The notes below the pieces were generated by a model, which worked only from the letters and a program-made list of their open reading frames with translations, had not been told where the DNA came from and searched no databases. Shown piece by piece: positions 15,891 through 23,966 of a stretch of DNA of 64,000 nucleotides. How positions within the stretch are numbered: position 1 is the stretch's first letter; each line of letters opens with the position of its first letter. A program made the position numbers and the translations under genes. The DNA comes from DATAEY01 sp045805565 (GTDB taxonomy: Bacteria; Actinomycetota; Thermoleophilia; Solirubrobacterales; Solirubrobacteraceae), in NCBI GenBank assembly GCA_045805565.1, contig JBJMKZ010000022.1, positions 124,001 through 188,000 of the forward strand, written 5' to 3'.

Positions 15891-17279
15891 ATGCGCTCGC
15901 TACGCAACCGCCTGGCGCTGATCTTCTTCGCGATCATGCTCACCGCGATCGCCGGCATCTACCTGTACGTGGCCCCGCAGCTGGAGTCGAGCCTGCGCCA
16001 GCAGAAGCTCCGCGGGCTGGCTTCATCGGCCGAGGGCTACTCGACCCCGTTGATGCACTCCATAGGCACCGACGTGGACAAGGCCGGGGTCACCCGGGCG
16101 GTGCGCCAGGCGGCCGACCGGGCTGGCGTCCGGGTCAGCCTGTTCGGGGTGTCGCAGGGCACCCAGGGCGTGCAGACGTACTCGATCGCCGACTCGACGG
16201 CCAGGCCCGACACCGGCGGCGCCCACTTCCCCGCCGCGCTGGAGGCCGCACGGACCGGCCGCCCGACGACCGGCACCGAGGCCACGAGCACAGGTCGCAT
16301 CGGCGAGGCGGCGCGGCCGCTGTTCTTCCGCGGCAGGGTGGCGCGGGTGGCCGTCTACTCGAGCCCGCTGGGCGAGGTCCAGCGCAGCGTCGCGCTGATC
16401 CGGCGGCAGGTGGCGATCGCCGGCGGCGTGGCCCTGGGGTTCGCGCTGCTCGCGGGCTACATGGTGGCCCGGGCGTTGTCGCGCCGGGTCAAGCGGCTCG
16501 AGCAGGCGGCCGAGGAGGTCGCCGACGGCAACTTCTATCCCATTCCGGTCGACTCCGATGACGAGCTCGGCCAGCTCGCGCGCGCGTTCAACGAGATGCA
16601 GCGTCAGCTGGCGCAGCTCGACAGCGCGCGCAAGCGTTTCATCGCCACCGCGTCGCACGAGCTGCGCACTCCGATCTTCTCGCTGGGCGGATTCGTCGAG
16701 CTGCTTCAGGGTGAGGAGCTCGACGAGGAGACGCGCCAGCAGTTCCTGGTCCAGATCCGCGAGCAGCTCGACCGGCTGCGCAAGCTGGCGACCGAGCTGC
16801 TGAACCTGTCCAAGCTGGAGGCGGGCTCGTTCGAGCTGCACCCCGAGCCGATCGATCTCGGGGAGCTGGCCCGGAAGGTGACCGCCGAGTTCACGCCGGC
16901 GCTGACGCAGCACGACTCGCACCTCCAGCTGCGGCTCGAGCGATCTCCGATCAGGACCATCTGCGACCGCGAGCGCGTCGCCCAGATCATGCGCATCCTG
17001 ATCGACAACGCGCTGGCCCATACTCCCGACGGCACCCAGATCCGCGTGACCGCCGCCCAGGCCAACGGCACCGTCAGCCTGGCGGTGCGCGACGACGGGG
17101 TGGGAATCCGCCGCGACGTCCTGGCGCGTGTCTTCGAGCCGTTCTTCAGCTCGGGCGACGCGCAGGGCTCGGGCCTCGGGCTGGCCATCGCCCGCGAGCT
17201 CGCCGAGCAGATGGATGGACGCCTCGGCGTCGAGTCGGTGCCGGGACGCACGACCTTCACGCTCGAGCTGCCCACGTGA
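15891..17279 (+). CDS. Membrane sensor histidine kinase (HAMP-HisKA-HATPase)
   Basis: The partner of the preceding response regulator. The 462-residue protein has TM1 at about 8-28, an extracytoplasmic sensor domain of about 135 residues with no recognised fold, TM2 near 168-190, and a HAMP linker to about 245. HisKA has phospho-acceptor His256 in Ser-His-Glu-Leu-Arg-Thr-Pro. The HATPase domain has the N box (Asp-Asn-Ala-Leu-Ala-His), G1 (Asp-Asp-Gly-Val-Gly-Ile), a Phe-Glu-Pro-Phe-Phe F box and G2 (Gly-Ser-Gly-Leu-Gly-Leu). It is separated from the regulator gene by 2 nt and overlaps the protease gene by 4 nt (GTGA). Confidence 0.95.
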   Translation: MRSLRNRLALIFFAIMLTAIAGIYLYVAPQLESSLRQQKLRGLASSAEGYSTPLMHSIGTDVDKAGVTRAVRQAADRAGVRVSLFGVSQGTQGVQTYSIADSTARPDTGGAHFPAALEAARTGRPTTGTEATSTGRIGEAARPLFFRGRVARVAVYSSPLGEVQRSVALIRRQVAIAGGVALGFALLAGYMVARALSRRVKRLEQAAEEVADGNFYPIPVDSDDELGQLARAFNEMQRQLAQLDSARKRFIATASHELRTPIFSLGGFVELLQGEELDEETRQQFLVQIREQLDRLRKLATELLNLSKLEAGSFELHPEPIDLGELARKVTAEFTPALTQHDSHLQLRLERSPIRTICDRERVAQIMRILIDNALAHTPDGTQIRVTAAQANGTVSLAVRDDGVGIRRDVLARVFEPFFSSGDAQGSGLGLAIARELAEQMDGRLGVESVPGRTTFTLELPT

Positions 17280-18469
17280 CCCGGCGCGGGGCAGCCGGCC
17301 TGGCGATGACGGCGGTCCTCGCGGCTGCGGCGAGCGCGTGCGGCAACGGGGGAGAGCGCGCCAAGACGACCGTGCCGCCGACGACCGCGACGCGCCCGGC
17401 CCCGCCCGGGCGGGTTGAGGTGATCGGAGGGTTGGCGAACGGCCGCTTCGACCCCGCCGCGATCTACCGGCGGGAGGCGCCGGGGGTGGTCACCGTGATC
17501 AGTGAGTTCGCCAGGGGCCAGCTTCCCGAGCAGCTCGGCGGCGGCGGGGCTCGCGGCCTGGGGTCGGGGTTCGTCCTCAACGGCCGCGGCGACATCGCGA
17601 CCAATGCCCACGTGGTCGCGCTGGGCGCCACCGCGCGCCGGGCCCGGGCCGTCTACGTCCAGTTCGGCGACCGCAACGAGGTACCGGCGCGGATCGTCGG
17701 CGTGGACCCCAACTCCGATGTCGCCCTGCTGAGAGTCGATCCCGCAGGCCTGACCTTGCGTCCGCTGCCGCTGGGGGGAAACGCCCACCTCTTGGTCGGC
17801 GCCCCCGTGGCCGCGATCGGAAGCCCGTACGGAGAGCCGCAGTCGCTGTCGATCGGGGTGATCTCGGCGCTGCACCGCACCATCGAGTCGCTGACCGAGT
17901 TCCAGATCTCCGACGCCATCCAGACCGACGCCGCCATCAACCGGGGCAACTCGGGCGGCCCGCTGGTCGATGGGCGCGGACGCGTGATAGGCATCAACTC
18001 CCAGATCAGCTCGACCGGCGGCGGCGCCGAGGGCGTCGGGTTCGCGGTCCCGATCGACACCGTGAAGCGCTCGCTGGGTCAGCTCCGCCGCTACGGCCGG
18101 GCCTCGTACGCGTACATCGGCGTGTCGTCGGTGGTGCTCTACCCGCAACTGGCCCGTCGGCTGGGCCTGCCGGCCGACCGGGGCGCGTACGTGCAGTCGA
18201 TCAACCCGGGCAGTCCCGCCGCCCGAGCCGGGCTGCGGGGAGGCTCGCGCTCGGTGACCTTCCAGGCGCAGCGCTTCCGGGTCGGAGGGGACGTGGTCAC
18301 CCGCGTCGACCGCCGAGCGATTCGAGACGAGTCGGACCTCGCCCGCGCCATCGAGGCCCGCCGGCCCGGAGAGACCGTGACGGTGCGTGTGTACCGGGGC
18401 GGCCGCCAGCTGGACCTGCGGGTGAAGCTGGCCCAACGCCCGGCCAACGTGCGCGCCCCGCGGCCGTGA
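17276..18469 (+). CDS. HtrA/DegP-type serine protease with PDZ domain, probable lipoprotein
   Basis: An exported quality-control protease of 397 residues. The N-terminus has a signal with an Ala-Ser-Ala-Cys lipobox-like site near residue 22; it is weak, because the -3 position is not Leu. The catalytic triad is intact: His112 (Asn-Ala-His-Val-Val), Asp148 (Ser-Asp-Val-Ala-Leu) and Ser226 (Gly-Asn-Ser-Gly-Gly-Pro). One PDZ domain occupies roughly 265-380, with Gly-Ser-Pro-Ala-Ala-Arg-Ala-Gly-Leu. GTG 17276 overlaps the kinase stop, so protease and sensor are translationally coupled. This resembles the MprAB-PepD arrangement of mycobacteria, but orthology is not claimed. Confidence 0.93.
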   Translation: MTRRGAAGLAMTAVLAAAASACGNGGERAKTTVPPTTATRPAPPGRVEVIGGLANGRFDPAAIYRREAPGVVTVISEFARGQLPEQLGGGGARGLGSGFVLNGRGDIATNAHVVALGATARRARAVYVQFGDRNEVPARIVGVDPNSDVALLRVDPAGLTLRPLPLGGNAHLLVGAPVAAIGSPYGEPQSLSIGVISALHRTIESLTEFQISDAIQTDAAINRGNSGGPLVDGRGRVIGINSQISSTGGGAEGVGFAVPIDTVKRSLGQLRRYGRASYAYIGVSSVVLYPQLARRLGLPADRGAYVQSINPGSPAARAGLRGGSRSVTFQAQRFRVGGDVVTRVDRRAIRDESDLARAIEARRPGETVTVRVYRGGRQLDLRVKLAQRPANVRAPRP

Positions 18470-18478
18470 GCGTCGGCC

Positions 18479-18495
18479 GGGCGGCCGGGCCGCCC
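18479..18495 (+). terminator. GC hairpin after the HtrA gene
   Basis: GGGCGGC at 18479-18485 pairs with GCCGCCC at 18489-18495 around CGG. It lies 9 nt after the HtrA stop. No T-run follows. Confidence 0.5.
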
Positions 18496-18568
18496 CCGCC
18501 CGGCCTGCCCGACCACACCGCAGGATCGGAGCCCGGCGTCGCGTGAGGGGCGCCGCATCACGTGGCGG

Positions 18569-18574
18569 TACAGT
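18569..18574 (+). promoter_or_regulatory. Putative -10 box TACAGT of the treT gene
   Basis: TACAGT lies 29 nt before the chosen TTG start at 18604. A GAAAGGGG ribosome binding site sits between them. Confidence 0.4.
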
Positions 18575-18603
18575 GCCGCCGCGATCACTCGAAAGGGGCT
18601 TGC

Positions 18604-19836
18604 TTGCTCCAGCCGGTCGCCGTAGGTCAAAAGAAGCTCGCCGACTACACCCACATCGTCGGCTGGCCGCTGGTGGACGAGGTGCGCCAGCTCGCCGAGC
18701 CGCTTCGGGGGAGGAAGGTCCTCCATCTCTCCGCGACCGCGTTCGGCGGTGGAGTCTCCGAGATCCTCTACACGCTGGTCCCGCTCATGCGCGACGTCGG
18801 CCTCGATGCCGAGTGGCAGGTGATCTACGGACGCGAGGAGTTCTTCAACGCCACCAAGCTGATGCACAACGCCCTCCAGGGCAGCCCCAGGGATCTGGAC
18901 GAGGACCAGTGGCACACCTGGCGCCAGTACAACCAGATGAACGCCCGCGAGCTGACCGACGGCTGGGACGTGTGCATCGTGCACGATCCCCAGCCGGCCG
19001 CCATCCACTCGCTGGTTCCCGAGAAGGCGCGCTGCTGGGCATGGCGCTGCCACATCGATCTCTCCACCCCCAACCAGGCGACGCTGGGACGGCTGCTGGA
19101 GTTCCTGGAGAACTATCCGACCACCCTGTTTCACATGCGCGAGTACGTGCCGGCCGGCATGAACGGCAAGGTGCACGTCGTCCCGCCGGCGATCGATCCG
19201 CTCGCGCCCAAGAACATGGCGCTGTCGCCCGAGGATGCCGTCTTCGTCTGCAACCAGTTCGGGCTCGACGTCGACCGCCCCCTGATCTGCCAGGTGTCGC
19301 GCTTCGATCCGTGGAAGGACCCGGTGGGGGTGATCGACGCCTACCGGGTGGCCAAGGAGGAGTTCCCCGAGGTCCAGCTCGCCCTGGTTGGCTCGATGGC
19401 CACCGACGACCCCGAGGGTTGGGACTACTTCAACGAGACTGTGGCGCACGCGGAGGGAGACCCGGATGTGCACATCCTCAACAACTTCAACAACGTCGGC
19501 GCCATCGAGGTGAACGCCTTCCAGTCCCATGCCGACGTCCTGATCCAGAAATCGACCCGGGAGGGATTCGGGCTCACGGTTTCCGAGGCGATCTGGAAGG
19601 CTAAGCCGTTCATCGGAGGCAGAGTCGGCGGCATCCCCCTCCAGGTCCGCGACGGTGAGACGGGCTACCTGGTCGACACCGTCGAGGAGTGCGCCGAACG
19701 GATCAAGGACGTGCTGCGCGACCCCGCGCTGGCCAAGGATGTGGGCCGCCGCGGGAAGGAATACGTTCGTAGCCACTTCCTGATGCCACGGCTGCTCCGC
19801 GACTGGCTTCGTGTCCTGCTGCAGATGTCGGCGTAG
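18604..19836 (+). CDS. treT: Trehalose synthase (glycosyltransferring), TreT-type GT4 enzyme
   Basis: Transfers glucose from a nucleotide-glucose donor to glucose, giving trehalose (reversible in characterised TreT). The 410-residue protein has the TreT hallmark Ser-Ala-Thr-Ala-Phe-Gly-Gly-Gly-Val-Ser-Glu-Ile near residue 38, His-Asp-Pro-Gln-Pro, and the GT4 C-terminal domain with Val-Ser-Arg-Phe-Asp-Pro-Trp-Lys-Asp. The donor-site Glu-Gly-Phe-Gly-Leu-Thr-Val-Ser-Glu block is present. TTG 18604 is preferred because AAAGGGG lies 5 nt upstream; an in-frame GTG at 18562 would lie ahead of the likely transcription start. It is followed after 38 nt by a GT20 gene, so two trehalose-type routes adjoin. 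Confidence 0.9.
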   Translation: MLQPVAVGQKKLADYTHIVGWPLVDEVRQLAEPLRGRKVLHLSATAFGGGVSEILYTLVPLMRDVGLDAEWQVIYGREEFFNATKLMHNALQGSPRDLDEDQWHTWRQYNQMNARELTDGWDVCIVHDPQPAAIHSLVPEKARCWAWRCHIDLSTPNQATLGRLLEFLENYPTTLFHMREYVPAGMNGKVHVVPPAIDPLAPKNMALSPEDAVFVCNQFGLDVDRPLICQVSRFDPWKDPVGVIDAYRVAKEEFPEVQLALVGSMATDDPEGWDYFNETVAHAEGDPDVHILNNFNNVGAIEVNAFQSHADVLIQKSTREGFGLTVSEAIWKAKPFIGGRVGGIPLQVRDGETGYLVDTVEECAERIKDVLRDPALAKDVGRRGKEYVRSHFLMPRLLRDWLRVLLQMSA

Positions 19837-19874
19837 TTGAATGTGACCGTGGGCCACCGCCCCCCCTCCCGCCG

Positions 19875-21362
19875 ATGAACGACGCCGCCCCACCTCTCGT
19901 GCTGGTCTCCAACCGGGGGCCGGTCACCTTCGAGGAGGAGGGGGTCGCGCGCGGCGGCGGGGGATTGGTCACCGCCCTGACCGGCCTCGCATCGCATCGC
20001 GATGCGGTATGGGTGGCCTCGGCGATGACCGAGCACGACTCGCGCGTGGCGCGCGAGCATGAGGGCCGGCCGTTCATCGTGCAGTCCCCGTGGGGCGGCG
20101 AGTACCGGGTCAAGCTGGTGGATTCGGATCCCGAGGCCTACGACCGCTTCTACTCGATCTTCGCCAACCCGATCCTCTGGTTCATCCAGCACTACCTGTG
20201 GGATCTCTCCAACGCCCCGGACATCCGCCGGCACGAGGTCGAGGCGTTCGAGTTCGGCTACAACGTCGTCAACGAGGACCTCGCGCGAGCGGTGCTGGAG
20301 GAGATCAGGGGCGTCGACGAGCCGGTGGTGATGGTCCACGACTATCACCTCTACACGCTCCCGGCGCTGATCCGCCGGGCCCGGCCGGACGCCTTCCTCC
20401 ACCACTTCATCCACATCCCGTGGACGCAGCCCGACTCCTGGCGGGTGCTTCCCCGCCTCATCCGCGAGGAGATCTACGACGGGGTGCTGGCAAACGACAT
20501 CGTCGGCTTCCACACGCGCGCCTACCGCAACAGCTTCCTCCAGTGCTGCCGCGACCTGCTGGGCTACGAGGTCGACTACGAGGAAGGGGTCGTCTTCTGC
20601 CGGGACCGTGACGTCTGGGTGCGCGCGTACCCGCTCCCGATCGACTACGAGGCGACCAGGGCGGTGGCCCGCCGGGACCGGGTGGCGGAGTGTGAGCAGG
20701 AGCTCCTGCGACGGCGCCGCGACCACCTGATCCTGCGCGTCGATCGCGCCGACCTGTCCAAGAACGTGCTGCGTGGGTTCACCGCCTTCGACATCTTCCT
20801 CGAGCAGCACCCCGAGTTCGCCGAGCGGGTCACGTTCATCGCCCAGCTGATGCCGTCGAGAACCGACGTGCCCGAGTACGCCGAGTACCTCGAGCGCATC
20901 GAGGCCCTGGTGGCCGTGGTGAACCACCGCCACGGGACCCCGGACTGGATGCCGATCCAGCTCAAGCTGCGCGACGACCTCGAGGAGGCGGTGGCGGCCT
21001 ACAAGCACTACGACGTGCTGCTGGTCAACGCCATGTTCGACGGGATGAACCTGGTCGCCAAGGAAGGTCCGCTGGTCAACGAGCGCGACGGCGTCTCGAT
21101 CCTGTCGGAGAACACCGGAGCCCATGAGGAGCTGAGCGAGTTCGCGGTCTCGGTCAACCCGTTCGACGTGCAGGAGCTGGCCGATTCCATCCACGCCGCG
21201 CTCACCATGGCGCCGGAGGAGCGCGCCCGCCGGGCGCGCGGGCTCAAGGAGATCGTCACCGGTCGCGATCCCGGGGACTGGGTCGACGAGCAGCTCGCGG
21301 ACATCCGCAAGAAGGAGCGCGTGGACGCGCCACCGGCGTCCACGGCGCGGCGGACCGGCTGA
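19875..21362 (+). CDS. otsA: Alpha,alpha-trehalose-phosphate synthase (GT20, OtsA-like)
   Basis: Makes trehalose 6-phosphate from a nucleotide-glucose and glucose 6-phosphate. The 495-residue protein has the GT20 landmarks Val-Ser-Asn-Arg-Gly-Pro-Val at the start, His-Asp-Tyr-His-Leu near 154, His-Ile-Pro-Trp near 177, Val-Asp-Arg-Ala-Asp-Leu-Ser-Lys-Asn (donor-binding Arg and Lys), and Asp-Gly-Met-Asn-Leu-Val-Ala-Lys-Glu. It carries no fused OtsB phosphatase domain and none is encoded nearby. Related GT20 enzymes make glucosylglycerol phosphate, so acceptor choice is not certain. No Shine-Dalgarno sequence precedes ATG 19875. Confidence 0.9.
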   Translation: MNDAAPPLVLVSNRGPVTFEEEGVARGGGGLVTALTGLASHRDAVWVASAMTEHDSRVAREHEGRPFIVQSPWGGEYRVKLVDSDPEAYDRFYSIFANPILWFIQHYLWDLSNAPDIRRHEVEAFEFGYNVVNEDLARAVLEEIRGVDEPVVMVHDYHLYTLPALIRRARPDAFLHHFIHIPWTQPDSWRVLPRLIREEIYDGVLANDIVGFHTRAYRNSFLQCCRDLLGYEVDYEEGVVFCRDRDVWVRAYPLPIDYEATRAVARRDRVAECEQELLRRRRDHLILRVDRADLSKNVLRGFTAFDIFLEQHPEFAERVTFIAQLMPSRTDVPEYAEYLERIEALVAVVNHRHGTPDWMPIQLKLRDDLEEAVAAYKHYDVLLVNAMFDGMNLVAKEGPLVNERDGVSILSENTGAHEELSEFAVSVNPFDVQELADSIHAALTMAPEERARRARGLKEIVTGRDPGDWVDEQLADIRKKERVDAPPASTARRTG

Positions 21363-21374
21363 GCGCTCGGCGGC

Positions 21375-21908
21375 TCAGCCCGGCGCGAATTCTCCGGCGG
21401 CCCTGACCGGTGTGGCGGGATGGCGGGCGGGCGGCGGGCGGCGGGCCGTCCGGTGCGGCGCGGCGGGCGCGCGCGAGCGCCGGCTGCTCCATCGCCTCCC
21501 GGTCGAGCTGCGTTCGCTCACTCGGGGAGCCGAAAAGCGGTGCCGCTCCGCGCGGTCACTCGAGCGGCTCCGAGCTCTATGCGACCGGACCGCCCGGCTG
21601 GGCCGCCTACGCCGCCCGGTCGAGCGGCTCGGTGGCCTCGGGCGCCGCAGCCGAGGGGGAGGCGCTTTCGCCGCCGCGTCCGGCGCCGCGGCCGCAACCG
21701 GAGGGGGTGCGGCGGCGACCGCTGGCGCCGGAGCCGGCGACGAGTCGCCGGCGGCGGTGGGCGAGGGTGGGAGCGGTGGCTCGCGCCCTCCCAGGCGCGG
21801 CCACATCACGACGAGCCCGACGACCGCGACCGCGGCGAGCGTCCACCCGACGTTCGCCCACCGGATGCGGTCCCGCAGCGGCTCGGAATCGTCGCGCTCC
21901 GCTCCCAC
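21375..21908 (-). CDS. Small membrane-anchored protein with Pro/Ala- and Arg-rich tail, hypothetical
   Basis: Reading from GTG 21908 gives 177 residues: a short charged cytoplasmic head, one clear TM helix (about residues 18-36, Val-Gly-Trp-Thr-Leu...Val-Met-Trp-Pro), then a Pro/Ala-rich linker. The C-terminal ~100 residues are very rich in Arg, Ser and Pro, which looks more like the wrong frame than like protein. A frameshift near 21640-21700, or a true end at 21607 in another frame, is possible. The head and TM look genuine. It lies between otsA (convergent) and rpsF (divergent). No family recognised. Confidence 0.42.
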   Translation of the reverse strand: MGAERDDSEPLRDRIRWANVGWTLAAVAVVGLVVMWPRLGGREPPLPPSPTAAGDSSPAPAPAVAAAPPPVAAAAPDAAAKAPPPRLRRPRPPSRSTGRRRRPSRAVRSHRARSRSSDRAERHRFSAPRVSERSSTGRRWSSRRSRAPAAPHRTARRPPPARHPATPVRAAGEFAPG

Positions 21909-21952
21909 GCGCCTCAGTAGTCGGCCGCTCCGGCGATTCGCCCCTCGATTGC

Positions 21953-21958
21953 TATGGT
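21953..21958 (+). promoter_or_regulatory. Putative -10 box TATGGT of rpsF
   Basis: TATGGT lies 31 nt before GTG 21990. It overlaps an in-frame ATG at 21954, which therefore is unlikely to be the rpsF start. Confidence 0.4.
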
Positions 21959-21989
21959 CCTGCGCCGCCCGGCCCGGCCCTCCCTCCCG

Positions 21990-22367
21990 GTGAGCAGCCT
22001 CTACGACCTCATGCTCCTGCTGGACTCCGACGCCCCGCGCGAGCGGCGGGAGGAGATCCTGCGCGAGGTCGAGTCGGCGGTCGGCGCAGGCGGGTCGCTG
22101 GAGTCGAAGCACGACTGGGGCATCCGCCGCCTGTCCTACGAGATCGATCACCGCGGCGAGGCGGAGTACCACCTGCTCCAGTTCACCGGGCCTCCCGAGC
22201 TGCTCGAGTCCCTTCGTCGCACCCTGAAGCTGATCGACGGGATCGTTCGCTTCAGGATCATCAAGGTCAGGCCGGGGACGCCGTCGCCGCCCACGGTGCG
22301 CTCGGAGCCGCCGGTCGAGGACGCCACGCGGTCGCCCGCTCCCGCCGAGACCCCGGCCTCCGGCTGA
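21990..22367 (+). CDS. rpsF: 30S ribosomal protein S6
   Basis: Binds 16S rRNA with S18 in the platform of the small subunit. The 125-residue product has the S6 fold markers: Tyr-Asp-Leu-Met-Leu-Leu-Leu-Asp strand at the start, Trp-Gly-Ile-Arg-Arg-Leu-Ser-Tyr-Glu-Ile in the middle, and the Ile-Val-Arg-Phe-Arg-Ile-Ile-Lys strand. A Pro/Ser/Ala-rich tail of ~25 residues follows the core. GTG 21990 places the protein start where S6 proteins normally begin. It heads the conserved order rpsF-ssb-rpsR-rplI-dnaB, although ssb and rpsR here seem to have promoters of their own. Confidence 0.92.
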   Translation: MSSLYDLMLLLDSDAPRERREEILREVESAVGAGGSLESKHDWGIRRLSYEIDHRGEAEYHLLQFTGPPELLESLRRTLKLIDGIVRFRIIKVRPGTPSPPTVRSEPPVEDATRSPAPAETPASG

Positions 22368-22467
22368 CGCCGCCGGGCTGGGCGCAGTTCGCCCCCGCTT
22401 GGCGCGCCTCCAGCAACAGATCCGCGCAACATGCGGGCGAGACGCCCGCCGCCGCCGCCGCCGCCCC

Positions 22468-22473
22468 TAGACT
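22468..22473 (+). promoter_or_regulatory. Putative -10 box TAGACT of ssb
   Basis: TAGACT sits 69 nt before GTG 22543, which would give a leader of about 60 nt ending in the AAAGGAG site at 22532-22538. Confidence 0.45.
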
Positions 22474-22542
22474 CGGCCGATCACGCGCCCGGCCAGGCCT
22501 GCCAGGGCGCGGCCCAAGTTTCCGCCGTTGGAAAGGAGCGTC

Positions 22543-22995
22543 GTGGCATCCACGAACATCAACCGCGTTGTCGTCACCGGAAACCTGACCCGCGATCCCG
22601 AGCTGCGCTCGCTGCCGAGCGGCACCGCGGTGTGCAGCCTTCGAATCGCGTGCAACACCCGTCGCAAGGGCCAGAGCGGCGAATGGGAGGACAAGCCCAA
22701 CTACTTCGACGTCACCGTCTGGGGCGGCCAGGGCGAGAACTGCGCGCGCTACCTCGCCAAGGGGCGTCCGGTGGCCGTCGACGGGCGCCTGGAGTGGCGC
22801 GAGTGGGAGGCGCAGGACGGCTCCAAGCGCCAGGCGGTGGAGATCGTCGCCGACTCCGTCCAGTTCCTGGGCAGCCGCGACGACGCGGCAACCGGCAACG
22901 GCTTCGCGGCGCGGAGCGACGTCCCCGTCGACGAGCAGGACTTCCAGGCGGCGCCGGCCGGCGGCAGCAGGGGCGACGACGACATCCCGTTCTGA
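22543..22995 (+). CDS. ssb: Single-stranded DNA-binding protein
   Basis: Coats single-stranded DNA during replication, repair and recombination. The 150-residue product has the OB-fold core starting Asn-Arg-Val-Val-Val-Thr-Gly-Asn-Leu-Thr-Arg-Asp-Pro-Glu, aromatic residues in Pro-Asn-Tyr-Phe-Asp-Val, and a short Gly/Ala-rich linker. The acidic C-terminal tip ends Asp-Asp-Asp-Ile-Pro-Phe and docks partner proteins. GTG 22543 has AAAGGAG 4 nt upstream, so a longer in-frame start (22528) is rejected. Confidence 0.96.
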   Translation: MASTNINRVVVTGNLTRDPELRSLPSGTAVCSLRIACNTRRKGQSGEWEDKPNYFDVTVWGGQGENCARYLAKGRPVAVDGRLEWREWEAQDGSKRQAVEIVADSVQFLGSRDDAATGNGFAARSDVPVDEQDFQAAPAGGSRGDDDIPF

Positions 22996-23056
22996 GCTTC
23001 GGCCCCTGGGGCCGGCTCGGCGGGCGCGACGCCCGCGGCGGTCAGGGTTGCCTCGC

Positions 23057-23062
23057 TAGACT
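23057..23062 (+). promoter_or_regulatory. Putative -10 box TAGACT of rpsR-rplI
   Basis: TAGACT lies 56 nt before GTG 23119. The identical hexamer is used ahead of ssb and purA. Confidence 0.45.
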
Positions 23063-23118
23063 TCCGGCTTCGGCGCCGCTCCTGGCGCCGGACCTCTGTC
23101 AGGCGAGGATCTTCGACC

Positions 23119-23397
23119 GTGGCCAAGCAACGCAATCGCCGGGTGACGCGCAGGCGCGACCGCAAGGGCGGCCCGGGGTCGACCCGGCGCAAGCCCTGCC
23201 CGTACTGCCGCGACAAGATCGAGCAGGTCGACTACAAGGACGTGAGCTCCCTGCGCCGGTTCGTCTCCGACAAGGGGAAGATCCGCTCCCGGCGGATAAC
23301 CGGGGCCTGCCGTCGGCACCAGAGCCAGATCGCGCGCGCGGTCAAGCGGGCGCGGGAGCTATCGCTCCTGCACTACGTGGCCGAAGACCGCCGGTAG
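23119..23397 (+). CDS. rpsR: 30S ribosomal protein S18
   Basis: Platform protein of the small subunit that pairs with S6. It has 92 residues with a long basic N-terminal tail, a Cys-Pro-Tyr-Cys pair near residue 28 (a Cys-containing form of S18 seen in some lineages), and the RNA-binding Leu-Arg-Arg-Phe-Val-Ser...Ile-Arg-Ser-Arg-Arg-Ile-Thr-Gly core. The C-terminus ends in the helix with Arg-Ala-Arg-Glu-Leu-Ser-Leu-Leu. It starts with GTG; rplI follows after 6 nt. Confidence 0.95.
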   Translation: MAKQRNRRVTRRRDRKGGPGSTRRKPCPYCRDKIEQVDYKDVSSLRRFVSDKGKIRSRRITGACRRHQSQIARAVKRARELSLLHYVAEDRR

Positions 23398-23403
23398 CCG
23401 GAC

Positions 23404-23853
23404 GTGCCGCAGGCGATCCTCCTCCAGGACGTGGAGCCGCTCGGCGAGCGCGGATCCGTCGTCGACGTCTCGCCCGGCTACCTGCGCAACTTTCTCATCC
23501 CGCGCAAGCTCGCCCAGCCCGCGACCAGAGGGGCACTCGAGGCAGCCCGCGCCCGCCACGAGGCCGAGGAGCGCGCCCGCCACGAGGCCGCCGAGCGGGC
23601 CGAGCAGACCGCGGCGCTTCTCACCAAGACGGTGCTGACCGTCCCCGCCCAGGCGGGCGAGGACGGCCGCCTGTTCGGCTCCGTCACCGTCCAGGACATC
23701 GCCGAGGCGATCCGCGAGGCGCGCGGCGTCCGGGTGGACCGGCGCCGGGTCCATCTCGAAGAGCCGATCCGCCACGTCGGCACCCACATGGTGGTCGTCG
23801 AGGTGGCCGACGGGGTGACCGCGTCGGTCAAGACGATGGTCGTCGCGCGCTGA
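23404..23853 (+). CDS. rplI: 50S ribosomal protein L9
   Basis: Binds 23S rRNA near the L1 stalk. The 149 residues match the family length. The N-terminal domain has Ile-Leu-Leu-Gln-Asp-Val and Val-Ser-Pro-Gly-Tyr-Leu-Arg-Asn-Phe-Leu-Ile-Pro. The connecting helix is rich in Ala, Glu and Arg (about 45-75), and the C-terminal domain has Leu-Phe-Gly-Ser-Val-Thr. GTG 23404 lacks a clear ribosome binding site and lies 6 nt after the rpsR stop, pointing to coupled translation. Confidence 0.95.
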   Translation: MPQAILLQDVEPLGERGSVVDVSPGYLRNFLIPRKLAQPATRGALEAARARHEAEERARHEAAERAEQTAALLTKTVLTVPAQAGEDGRLFGSVTVQDIAEAIREARGVRVDRRRVHLEEPIRHVGTHMVVVEVADGVTASVKTMVVAR

Positions 23854-23867
23854 GGCGCTCGACTCCG

Positions 23868-23910
23868 GCCGATCTGCAACGCCTTCGCGGCCCTGCGCCA
23901 AAAGATCGGC
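23868..23910 (+). repeat. 8-bp inverted repeat with 27-nt loop between rplI and dnaB
   Basis: GCCGATCT at 23868-23875 is the exact reverse complement of AGATCGGC at 23903-23910. It could form a terminator-like or attenuator-like stem ahead of the dnaB promoter candidate. The long loop makes function uncertain. Confidence 0.3.
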
Positions 23911-23951
23911 AACTAGCGGGAAGGCCTCGCGCCGGCCGCCGGGCGCGCATC

Positions 23952-23957
23952 TAGAGT
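23952..23957 (+). promoter_or_regulatory. Putative -10 box TAGAGT upstream of dnaB
   Basis: TAGAGT ends 9 nt before an ATG at 23967 that opens a 16-codon ORF and 46 nt before the dnaB GTG. Confidence 0.45.
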
Positions 23958-23966
23958 CGGCGCCCG

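Noticed and set aside
13174..15891. 905-codon minus-strand frame
   Set aside because: It spans thiL, the M28-like gene in another frame, and the response regulator gene. It matches no domain.
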